The notes below the pieces were generated by a model. That model made no database searches. It was not told the DNA's origin and was given only the letters and a program-made list of their open reading frames with translations. From Clostridiaceae bacterium (GTDB taxonomy: Bacteria > Bacillota > Clostridia > Oscillospirales > Acutalibacteraceae), in the NCBI GenBank assembly GCA_016302625.1, contig JAEDNG010000069.1, positions 1 through 5,407 of the forward strand: a stretch of DNA of 5,407 nt, given 5' to 3'. Made by a program: the position numbers and the translations under genes. Positions 1-5,171 of the stretch are shown here, in pieces. Position 1 is the stretch's first letter, and each line of letters begins with the position of its first letter.

Positions 1-1
1 G

Positions 2-649
2 GTGCTCCACGCGGAGCACGGGGGCGGAAACAACTCCGCTTTTACTACGCATGTTGTCTCCTCCTCGGGTACGGACACCTATTCGGCAATAGCCGCCGCT
101 TTAGGCTCGCTAAAAGGGCCCAAGCACGGAGGCGCCAACATTAAGGTCTGCGCCATGTTCAACGATATTAAAGAGCATGTTAAGGACTGGGACGACAGGG
201 AAGAGGTCGGCGAATATTTAAAGAAAATTCTTCATAAAGAGGCGTTTGATAAAGCCGGTCTTATTTACGGTATCGGACATGCCGTTTACTCGGTTTCAGA
301 CCCGCGCGCGTCGGTTTTCAAAACCTTTGTCAAATCGCTTTCGGAGGAAAAGGGACTTGATAAGGAATACAGGCTTTACGCGACGGTCGAGGAGCTTGCT
401 CCGAAAATTATTGCCAATGAGCGCAAAATGTATAAGGGCGTCAGCGTAAATGTCGATTTTTACAGCGGCTTTGTTTACGATATGTTAGGACTTCCGCACG
501 AGCTTTATACTCCGCTTTTCGCAATCGCCCGCATTGCAGGCTGGAGCGCCCACCGCATTGAGGAGCTTCTAAGCGCCGGCAAAATTATCCGCCCGGCTTA
601 CAAGAGCGTTCAGCCGCACAGAGATTATACCGCGCTTGCGGACAGATAG
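2..649 (+). CDS. gltA: Citrate synthase, C-terminal half (partial, 5' end outside window)
   Basis: Condenses oxaloacetate and acetyl-CoA to citrate in the cytoplasm; in anaerobic Clostridia this usually feeds 2-oxoglutarate and glutamate synthesis. The visible 215 residues carry the family signatures in order: HAEHGGGN at about 3-10, GPKHGGAN at 39-46 with the catalytic His (residue 42), GIGHAVYSVSDPRA at 90-103 with the second active-site His (93) and an Arg (102), NVDFYSG at 150-156 with the catalytic Asp (152), and AIARIAGWSAH plus IRPAY near the end with substrate-binding Arg residues. Homologues are roughly 430-450 residues, so about half the protein lies upstream. The frame is open to the left edge, so the GTG at position 2 is an internal Val codon, not a start. 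The stop is TAG at 647-649, followed by a hairpin terminator. All catalytic residues in the visible part are intact. The family call is secure; the symbol (gltA versus citZ/citA) is conventional. Confidence 0.95.
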   Translation: MLHAEHGGGNNSAFTTHVVSSSGTDTYSAIAAALGSLKGPKHGGANIKVCAMFNDIKEHVKDWDDREEVGEYLKKILHKEAFDKAGLIYGIGHAVYSVSDPRASVFKTFVKSLSEEKGLDKEYRLYATVEELAPKIIANERKMYKGVSVNVDFYSGFVYDMLGLPHELYTPLFAIARIAGWSAHRIEELLSAGKIIRPAYKSVQPHRDYTALADR

Positions 650-668
650 AAAAATATAAAACAGTATA

Positions 669-701
669 AAAAATGGGATTGCTTATTGCAGTCCCATTTT
701 T
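669..701. terminator. Bidirectional intrinsic terminator between convergent genes
   Basis: A 14-bp stem, 669-682 (AAAAATGGGATTGC) paired with 688-701 (GCAGTCCCATTTTT), with one T-G wobble and a 5-nt loop TTATT. Its A-rich left end and T-rich right end give a U-tract on either strand. It lies 19 nt after the citrate synthase stop and 14 nt beyond the end of the minus-strand reductase gene, so one hairpin can serve both. Confidence 0.88.
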
Positions 702-715
702 GCATATTATTAAAA

Positions 716-1450
716 CTAAATAACGTATCCGCCGTTGATTCCGAGCACCTGACCGGTTATGTATTCGGCGTCGGGGGAGGAGAGGAAGAAGACGGCTGCG
801 GCAATCTCGTCCGCACTGCCCATTCTGCCTAAAGGAATTTCCGCTACAAAATCGTTAAGCTCCTCGACAGATAAATTTGCGTTCATGCTGGTTTCAATTA
901 AACCGGGTGCGATACAGTTTACATTAATTCCGCTGGGCGCCAGCTCTTTAGCAAGCGCCTTTGTAAGCCCAATAACGCCGGCTTTGGCGGCGGAGTAGGC
1001 GACCTCGCATGAGGCTCCGACCTGTCCCCACATTGAGGAAATATTAATTATACTTCCCGATTTCTGATTAACCATAACCGGAGTTACCGATTTGCAGCAG
1101 TTGAAAACGCCTTTTAAGTTAATGTCGATAATTTTGTCGAAATCAATTTCATCGGTATCTGTTATAAGTCCGCTGTAAGCTACGCCCGCGTTATTCACCA
1201 ATACATCAATACTTCCGAACTTGTAAAGTGTTTCCTTAACCATTATGTCGGTTTCAAGCCTGTTGGCGACGTTCGCTTTCTGGGTTATCACAGAATAGCC
1301 GTTGCTGACAAGCGAGCGGCAGAGGATATTAGCCGATTCATATGATTCATTATAATTGATGACAACGTTATATCCTTTCTGGGCAAAGAGTATGGCGGTT
1401 GCCGCGCCAATTCCCTTTGACGATCCTGTAATTATTGCAGTCTTTTTCAT
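716..1450 (-). CDS. ymfI: FabG-like short-chain dehydrogenase, probable EF-P 5-aminopentanone reductase (YmfI type)
   Basis: A 244-residue classical NAD(P)H-dependent short-chain dehydrogenase/reductase of usual length. Seen: the dinucleotide-binding TGSSKGIG (8-15), NNAG (86-89), Asn111 in DINLKG, and a catalytic triad of Ser139, Tyr152 and Lys156 in the YSAAK motif, then the APG loop (181-183) and the C-terminal ITGQVLGINGG. Superfamily membership is certain. The more specific call rests on the stretch SSMWGQVGASCE before the catalytic Tyr, which I recall as typical of YmfI, the B. subtilis enzyme that reduces 5-aminopentanone on the modified lysine of elongation factor P. The alternative is 3-oxoacyl-ACP reductase FabG; no fatty-acid genes lie beside it to favour that. 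The ATG at 1448-1450 is preceded by a weak GGTGAT site (1455-1460). It is a single gene, convergent with citrate synthase and divergent from spoIIM. Confidence 0.82.
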   Translation of the reverse strand: MKKTAIITGSSKGIGAATAILFAQKGYNVVINYNESYESANILCRSLVSNGYSVITQKANVANRLETDIMVKETLYKFGSIDVLVNNAGVAYSGLITDTDEIDFDKIIDINLKGVFNCCKSVTPVMVNQKSGSIINISSMWGQVGASCEVAYSAAKAGVIGLTKALAKELAPSGINVNCIAPGLIETSMNANLSVEELNDFVAEIPLGRMGSADEIAAAVFFLSSPDAEYITGQVLGINGGYVI

Positions 1451-1483
1451 TTATATCACCGTTCCGCATTTTATGTTAAAAAC

Positions 1484-1512
1484 AGTATAACATATATTAA
1501 AAAATTTTTAAA
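1484..1512 (-). promoter_or_regulatory. Predicted sigma-A promoter for the reductase gene
   Basis: On the minus strand, TTTAAA (1507-1512) is followed after 17 nt by TATACT (1484-1489). The -10 differs from TATAAT at one base and the -35 matches TTGACA at 4 of 6. Transcription would begin near 1477, leaving a leader of about 27 nt before the ATG. A 7-bp inverted repeat, TATGTTA (1472-1478) and TAACATA (1488-1494), straddles the -10 and the expected start and could be an operator. The DNA is AT-rich, so chance matches are likely. Confidence 0.45.
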
Positions 1513-1532
1513 GCCCCAATTACAACAAATTG

Positions 1533-1738
1533 AGTTTACATAACCGCACCGAACGCATATCTTGTGTGGTTTACATAAATAGTTTACATAATATTTTATA
1601 ATCTAAAAAATTTAAGTTGACATAATTTTAAAAATGTAGTATAAATATAATATCGCCTAAAAAACACAGTAGGTATTATTTTTTTCTTTTAATTTAATAT
1701 CATAGAATACTTCGTTTGTTGGGTTTAAGTTTACATAA
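1533..1738. repeat. Five direct copies of AGTTTACATAA, matching the XerD arm of dif
   Basis: Copies lie at 1533-1543 (AGTTTACATAA), 1568-1578 (GGTTTACATAA), 1581-1591 (AGTTTACATAA), 1615-1625 (AGTTGACATAA) and 1728-1738 (AGTTTACATAA): three exact and two with a single change, all in the same orientation. Start-to-start spacings are 35, 13, 34 and 113 nt. The last two share a longer core, TTTAAGTT[G/T]ACATAAT. From established knowledge, the right arm of B. subtilis dif, bound by XerD (RipX), is TTATGTAAACT, the exact reverse complement of the consensus here. Since xerD lies downstream, these are plausibly XerD binding half-sites. Alternatives are operator copies for another regulator, duplicated -35-like boxes, or repeats from the end of a decayed insertion sequence. 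Confidence 0.7.
1617..1645 (+). promoter_or_regulatory. Predicted sigma-A promoter P1 towards spoIIM-xerD
   Basis: A perfect -35 TTGACA (1617-1622), a 17-nt spacer and TATAAA (1640-1645; 5 of 6 with TATAAT), which predicts a start near 1652 and a leader of about 210 nt. The -35 lies inside the fourth copy of the 11-mer, so a protein bound to that repeat would be expected to occlude it. The one base by which this copy departs from the repeat consensus (T to G) is the base that completes the perfect -35. It could drive vegetative expression of xerD through spoIIM. Confidence 0.5.
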
Positions 1739-1758
1739 TGTCGATGCTTTTCTATATA
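1730..1758 (+). promoter_or_regulatory. Predicted sigma-A promoter P2 towards spoIIM-xerD
   Basis: TTTACA (1730-1735), a 17-nt spacer and TATATA (1753-1758): each hexamer matches its consensus at 5 of 6 and the spacing is optimal. The -35 again falls inside an 11-mer copy, the fifth. The expected start is near 1765, about 97 nt before the spoIIM ATG. AT-rich context lowers confidence. Confidence 0.4.
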
Positions 1759-1809
1759 TAGTTGAAAGAAACAAATCGAAATCAAAATATTGTTTTTGCC
1801 TATCTTTTA

Positions 1810-1838
1810 GAATATCTTGTCCGAGTTTCGCATATTAT
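1810..1838 (+). promoter_or_regulatory. Candidate sigma-E (mother-cell) promoter of spoIIM
   Basis: GAATATC (1810-1816), 14 nt, then CATATTAT (1831-1838). The B. subtilis sigma-E consensus as I recall it is KMATATT, about 14 nt, CATACAHT, so the matches are 6 of 7 and 6 of 8 with the expected spacing. The start would fall near 1845, just before the AGGAG at 1850-1854, giving a leader of about 17 nt. Known biology supports it: spoIIM belongs to the sigma-E regulon in Bacillus. A single motif match in AT-rich DNA remains tentative. Confidence 0.4.
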
Positions 1839-1861
1839 TTTTTAGAAACAGGAGTGATGAT

Positions 1862-2491
1862 ATGAAAAAAGGAACGGTATTAAGTCTGAAGAATTTAAAA
1901 TTCACCGACTTTATGGCAAAAAACAATATCCTTGTTATTTTAATATTTTTATTTATTTTAGGTTTAGCGGCCGGCACGTTTTCGGGTTTGAAAATCAGTG
2001 TCTTATCGGAGTATTCGGACGATTATCTAAAGAGATTTATTTCCGAACGTACAAACGCAACATTTTTTTCGGTGACTCTCAATTCTTTTATGGGTTCGGC
2101 GCTTACTTTGCTTTTAACCTTTGCTGCCGGAACCTCGATGCTCGGGGTAATTCTGGTACCGACGATTTTTCTTTTAAGAGGCGTTCTGTACGGTTCTGTT
2201 TCAGCGCTTTTATATTCGGAATATTCGGTAAAGGGTATTGCTTTTAATGCCGTGCTTATTATTCCGGCGGCGATTGTTTTTATAATTTCACTTATTTTGT
2301 CATCAAGGGAATCGATTAAGTTTTCGCTTATTATTGCCAAAATGACCTTGCCGGGGAGTCCGTCCCCTAATCTTTCGGCTGATTTTAAGAATTACTGCGG
2401 CAGATACTTGTTTATTTGCTTGCTTGTGCTTGCGTCCGCACTTGTTGACGCGGTGCTGTCCTGTTCTTTTTTAGACAGTCTGACTTTGTGA
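1862..2491 (+). CDS. spoIIM: Stage II sporulation protein M (SpoIIM), engulfment membrane protein
   Basis: A 209-residue integral membrane protein of the SpoIIM/DUF95 family. SpoIIM is the membrane scaffold of the SpoIID-SpoIIM-SpoIIP peptidoglycan-remodelling complex that drives engulfment of the forespore by the mother cell. Seen: a short basic N-terminus, hydrophobic segments at about 22-44, 77-105, 107-118, 126-147 and 182-204, and the family-like central stretch with LNSFMGSALTLLL, a small-residue loop, LLRGVLYGS and a Pro in the fourth segment. Length fits the roughly 210 residues of Bacillus SpoIIM. The ATG at 1862 is chosen because AGGAG (1850-1854) sits 7 nt before it; an in-frame TTG at 1817 has no ribosome binding site and lies in the spacer of the candidate sigma-E promoter. 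xerD follows after 21 nt, and spoIIM is also near xerD in Bacillus, which supports the call. The sequence is divergent, so membership is inferred from topology, motif pattern and context. Confidence 0.8.
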   Translation: MKKGTVLSLKNLKFTDFMAKNNILVILIFLFILGLAAGTFSGLKISVLSEYSDDYLKRFISERTNATFFSVTLNSFMGSALTLLLTFAAGTSMLGVILVPTIFLLRGVLYGSVSALLYSEYSVKGIAFNAVLIIPAAIVFIISLILSSRESIKFSLIIAKMTLPGSPSPNLSADFKNYCGRYLFICLLVLASALVDAVLSCSFLDSLTL

Positions 2492-2500
2492 ATAATTTTT

Positions 2501-2506
2501 AGGAGG
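2501..2506 (+). promoter_or_regulatory. Strong ribosome binding site of xerD
   Basis: A perfect AGGAGG, 6 nt from the ATG at 2513, within the 21-nt spoIIM-xerD gap. It fixes the xerD start and suggests xerD is translated independently of spoIIM. Confidence 0.85.
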
Positions 2507-2512
2507 TGCAAT

Positions 2513-3397
2513 ATGACGGATTTATGCGAAGAGTTCAGGGAATATCTTATTAAAGTGAAAAAGTCCTCGTCTAATACTGTTGAGTCTTATATTCGTGATG
2601 TCAGTCAGTATTTTTCATATTGCGCTTCTTCGCAAAAAGACCCTCTTACGGCTGACATAGACACCCTGCACGCTTATCTTGATTATCTTTCGATAATGGG
2701 TAAATCGGAGGCGACAAAAACGCGGATTATAGCTTCTTTGCGCTGTTACTACCGATTTTTGATTTCAAAGGGAACAGTTTCAGAAAACCCTGCCGATTCA
2801 ATCAAGCTTAAAAAAGCGGAGAAAAAGCTGCCCGGAATACTTGACTCAAACGAGATTGTTCTGCTTTTATCTCAGCCGGACGGAAACGATTATAAGAGCA
2901 TACGCGACAAGGCAATGCTTGAACTGCTTTACGCTACCGGAATAAAGGTGTCGGAGCTTATCGACCTTACCGTAAGCGACATTAACTTGCAGATAGGAAT
3001 ACTTCATTTGCATAACGAGAAAAAGGAGCGTATTGTTCCGATGTATCCGGCGGCGGTCAAAACGGTTGCCAATTATCTTGTCAACGTACGTCCTGCGATT
3101 GTTACCGACAAAACAGAGGACAGGCTGTTTACCAATATGAACGGTCAGCCGATGTCAAGGCAGGGCTTTTGGAAAATAATCAAGCATTACGCCGAAAAGG
3201 CGGGGATTAAAAAGGATATTACTCCGCACACTCTCCGTCATTCCTTTGCGGCGCATCTGCTTGAAAACGGCGCTCAGCTGAAAGACATAAAGGAAATGCT
3301 CGGTCATTCTGATATTTCTTCAACTCAGGTTTACGCTCAGTTTATCAAGAGTAAATACACCGCGTCTTATTCGAGATTTCACCCTCTTGCAAAATAG
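2513..3397 (+). CDS. xerD: XerD-type tyrosine recombinase with atypical catalytic residues
   Basis: A 294-residue tyrosine recombinase of XerC/XerD length. XerD works with XerC at dif to resolve chromosome dimers; in B. subtilis it also unloads SMC at the terminus without recombination. Seen: an N-terminal SAM-like core-binding domain (about 1-90) and a C-terminal catalytic domain (about 107-290) with H239-T-L-R242 in the TPHTLRHSF box, LGH (His265), STQVY with nucleophile Tyr274, and a FHPLAK tail like the HPRA end of other XerDs. Odd points: the first catalytic Arg (E. coli XerD Arg148, motif TGLRVSEL) is Lys145 (codon AAG, 2945-2947), and the GKG hairpin holding catalytic Lys172 reads HNEKKER, one residue shorter, so that Lys aligns with Asn168 although Lys170/171 are adjacent. 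A strong AGGAGG (2501-2506) sits 6 nt before the ATG. Context behind spoIIM favours XerD over XerC or an integrase. Confidence 0.87.
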   Translation: MTDLCEEFREYLIKVKKSSSNTVESYIRDVSQYFSYCASSQKDPLTADIDTLHAYLDYLSIMGKSEATKTRIIASLRCYYRFLISKGTVSENPADSIKLKKAEKKLPGILDSNEIVLLLSQPDGNDYKSIRDKAMLELLYATGIKVSELIDLTVSDINLQIGILHLHNEKKERIVPMYPAAVKTVANYLVNVRPAIVTDKTEDRLFTNMNGQPMSRQGFWKIIKHYAEKAGIKKDITPHTLRHSFAAHLLENGAQLKDIKEMLGHSDISSTQVYAQFIKSKYTASYSRFHPLAK

Positions 3398-3405
3398 GTA
3401 CATAA

Positions 3406-3451
3406 AAAACCGGACTTTAAACACCCGTAACGGTGTAAAAAGTCCGGTTTT
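3406..3451. terminator. Bidirectional intrinsic terminator between xerD and dapB
   Basis: The outer stem pairs 3406-3418 (AAAACCGGACTTT) with 3439-3451 (AAAGTCCGGTTTT), 13 bp. After a 2x2 A/A internal mismatch, ACACC (3421-3425) pairs with GGTGT (3432-3436) around a 6-nt loop. A and T runs at the outer ends give a U-tract in both directions. It starts 9 nt after the xerD stop and ends 16 nt from the dapB stop, so it can end both transcripts. Confidence 0.92.
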
Positions 3452-3466
3452 AGTAAATTTATGATT

Positions 3467-4222
3467 TTATTCAAAGCTCATTATGCTGTTCATATCGTAA
3501 AGTCCGGGTTTTTTGCCGTAAAGGAATTTCGCGGCGCGAACCGCTCCAACGGCGAAAACCTCCTTTGACCGGGCGGAGTGGGAGATAGTGATTATCTCGT
3601 CATGTCCCGCAAAAATCACGTCATGATCTCCGACAATTGTGCCGCCGCGGACGGAATGTATCCCGATTTCGTTTTTAGGTCTTTTGCGGCGTACCGAATG
3701 ACGGTCGTATTCATAATTAAGGGTATCGCCGAAAACAGAATTGATATTGTTTGCAAGCATAATAGCGGTGCCCGACGGAGCGTCAAGCTTCTGATTGTGG
3801 TGCTTTTCGACTATCTCAATATCAAAGCCGTCTCCTAATATCTGCGCCGCCTTTTTTGAAAGGCTGGCTATCAGGTTAACGCCGATAGACATGTTAAAGG
3901 TGAAAAATATCGGGATTTTTTTCGCCGCGTCTTGTATTTTTTTGATTTGTCCGTCTGTATAGCCGGTCGTGGCGATTACTGCGGGTAAATTGTTTTTAAG
4001 CGCGTAATCAAGCAGACCGTCAAGCAGGGCGGCGTTTGAAAAATCTATAATTATATCCGCCTTTACGTTGATTTCGGAAAAAGAGGGAAAAACGGGGAAT
4101 TTTTCGCCGTTGTTAATTTTGTCAACTCCGGCAACGATTTGTATTTCGCCGTCCTCTGTCGCGGCCAAGGCTACAAAGCCGCCCATTTTTCCCGAGGCTC
4201 CGCAAAGAATAGCCTTTATCAT
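3467..4222 (-). CDS. dapB: 4-hydroxy-tetrahydrodipicolinate reductase (DapB)
   Basis: NAD(P)H-dependent reduction of the DapA product to tetrahydrodipicolinate, the second step specific to the lysine/diaminopimelate pathway; cytoplasmic. The 251 residues from ATG 4222 show the N-terminal nucleotide-binding GASGKMG (8-14), DFS (60-62), ATTGY (84-88), FNMSIGVN (109-116), and the family signature EKHHNQKLDAPSGTA (139-153) with the proposed acid His141 and substrate-binding Lys145, followed by RGGTIVGDH (193-200). Length is slightly below the roughly 270 of E. coli and normal for Firmicutes. An in-frame GTG at 4229-4231 would add three residues, but AGGA (4233-4236) is only 1 nt from it and 10 nt from the ATG, so the ATG is preferred. 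It lies 27 nt after dapA on the same strand, almost certainly co-transcribed with it. Confidence 0.95.
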   Translation of the reverse strand: MIKAILCGASGKMGGFVALAATEDGEIQIVAGVDKINNGEKFPVFPSFSEINVKADIIIDFSNAALLDGLLDYALKNNLPAVIATTGYTDGQIKKIQDAAKKIPIFFTFNMSIGVNLIASLSKKAAQILGDGFDIEIVEKHHNQKLDAPSGTAIMLANNINSVFGDTLNYEYDRHSVRRKRPKNEIGIHSVRGGTIVGDHDVIFAGHDEIITISHSARSKEVFAVGAVRAAKFLYGKKPGLYDMNSIMSFE

Positions 4223-4249
4223 TTGTTCCACATCCTGACTTTTAAAGAA

Positions 4250-5140
4250 TTATTTTAAGCATCCGCACTCATTAAGCTTGTTTTTGAGATTTTCAAGGGC
4301 TTTTTCCTCCATAGGATAAAGCGGAAGTCTGCAAGGACCTGCACCCATTCCCAAAATATTCATTGCCGCTTTTACCGGAGTCGGATTAACGTCGCTGAAA
4401 AGAGCGTTCATAAGACCTGTGTATTTAATCTGCAAGCGCATGGCTTCGTCGGTGTTTCCGTTTAAGTATTCCGTGCACATTCTGTGCATTACTTCCGGCA
4501 GGAAATTGGACATAACCGAAATTACGCCTATTCCGCCGAGGGACATAATCGGAACCGTCTGGTCGTCGTTTCCCGAATAGATATCAAGCTCGTCGCCGCA
4601 TAAGTAGCGGGTTTTAGCGACCGACGCGATGTCGCCGTTTGCTTCTTTAACCGCAACAATATTAGGGTGCTTTGAAAGCTCCTTATATGTTTCGGGCTTA
4701 ATGGCAACTCCTGTTCGGGAGGGTACGTTATAAAGAATAATAGGTTTGTTTACTCTGTCGGCAATATAGTTGTAATGCGCGACAAGTCCGTGCTGGGAGG
4801 TCTTGTTGTAATAAGGCGAGACCATTAAAAACGCGTCGGCTCCCGCTTTTTCGGCGTCGGCGCAAAGACCGACGGAATAAACCGTGTCGTTACTGCCCGT
4901 ACCCGCTATTAGCGGAACTCTGCCGTTTATAGCCTTAGCCGCAGTCTCGATGACCTTAACGTGCTCATCATAGTTTAGGGTGGATTTTTCTCCCGTGGTG
5001 CCGCAGATTACAAGCGCGTCAATCCCGCCCTTTATCTGCTCGTCAACAAGCGAGGAAAGGCGGTCAAAGTTAACGCTTCCGTCCTCATACATCGGGGTAA
5101 TAAGCGCGGTTGCGGCTCCCGTAAAAATTCTCTTTTTCAT
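4250..5140 (-). CDS. dapA: 4-hydroxy-tetrahydrodipicolinate synthase (DapA)
   Basis: Condenses pyruvate with aspartate semialdehyde, the committed step of lysine/diaminopimelate synthesis; a cytoplasmic class I aldolase with a TIM barrel, usually a tetramer. The 296 residues match the family length. Seen: GTTGE (47-51) with Thr48/Thr49, SPYYNK (108-113) with Tyr111, YNVPSRTG (137-144) with Tyr137 and Arg142, and the Schiff-base Lys165 in AVKEANGD. These are E. coli T44, T45, Y107, Y133, R138 and K161, all shifted by four, so the active site is complete. The start at ATG 5138-5140 is set by AGGAG (5149-5153) 8 nt upstream; an in-frame ATG at 5203 would add 21 residues overlapping the upstream gene and is rejected. 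No promoter or lysine riboswitch fits in the 31-nt gap from the metallo-hydrolase gene, so it is probably transcribed from further upstream. Confidence 0.96.
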   Translation of the reverse strand: MKKRIFTGAATALITPMYEDGSVNFDRLSSLVDEQIKGGIDALVICGTTGEKSTLNYDEHVKVIETAAKAINGRVPLIAGTGSNDTVYSVGLCADAEKAGADAFLMVSPYYNKTSQHGLVAHYNYIADRVNKPIILYNVPSRTGVAIKPETYKELSKHPNIVAVKEANGDIASVAKTRYLCGDELDIYSGNDDQTVPIMSLGGIGVISVMSNFLPEVMHRMCTEYLNGNTDEAMRLQIKYTGLMNALFSDVNPTPVKAAMNILGMGAGPCRLPLYPMEEKALENLKNKLNECGCLK

Positions 5141-5171
5141 AAAGACCACTCCTGAAAATAGAATTTGTTTT

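Larger units (their letters stand above)
1451..1861. other. AT-rich divergent intergenic region (ymfI / spoIIM)
   Basis: About 410 bases without a convincing gene, much richer in A+T than the flanking coding sequence. It separates the minus-strand reductase gene from the plus-strand spoIIM-xerD pair. It holds the reductase promoter, five direct copies of an 11-mer matching a XerD half-site, two sigma-A-like promoters facing spoIIM, and a candidate sigma-E promoter close to the spoIIM ribosome binding site. No riboswitch, tRNA or credible small ORF was seen. The only mini-ORF considered, ATG at 1738 to TAG at 1761, has no ribosome binding site. Confidence 0.8.

Noticed and set aside
246..449. 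Shadow reading frames opposite or within citrate synthase, and likewise within ymfI, spoIIM, dapB and dapA
   Set aside because: They overlap clearly conserved genes in other frames and their translations show no recognisable domain.
1656..1690. Small hairpin CCTA/TAGG followed by a T-rich run, as an attenuator in the spoIIM leader
   Set aside because: Only a 4-bp stem with a 10-nt loop, too weak in AT-rich DNA to call a terminator.
1533..1738. Repeats as the end of an insertion sequence or MITE
   Set aside because: No transposase remnant, no inverted partner set and no target duplication were seen; kept as an alternative but less specific than the exact dif-arm match next to xerD.
1738..1761. 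Seven-codon ORF ATG to TAG as a leader peptide
   Set aside because: No ribosome binding site upstream and no regulatory codon pattern.
1817..1861. Upstream TTG start adding 15 residues to SpoIIM
   Set aside because: No ribosome binding site, and it lies within the candidate sigma-E promoter spacer; the ATG at 1862 has AGGAG 7 nt upstream and gives the family's usual N-terminus.
4223..4231. GTG start for DapB
   Set aside because: The only AGGA is 1 nt from this GTG, too close; the ATG at 4222 fits spacing and family N-terminus better. The difference is three residues.
5141..5171. Lysine riboswitch upstream of dapA
   Set aside because: The gap is only 31 nt, far too short for a lysine riboswitch, and no hairpin is seen.
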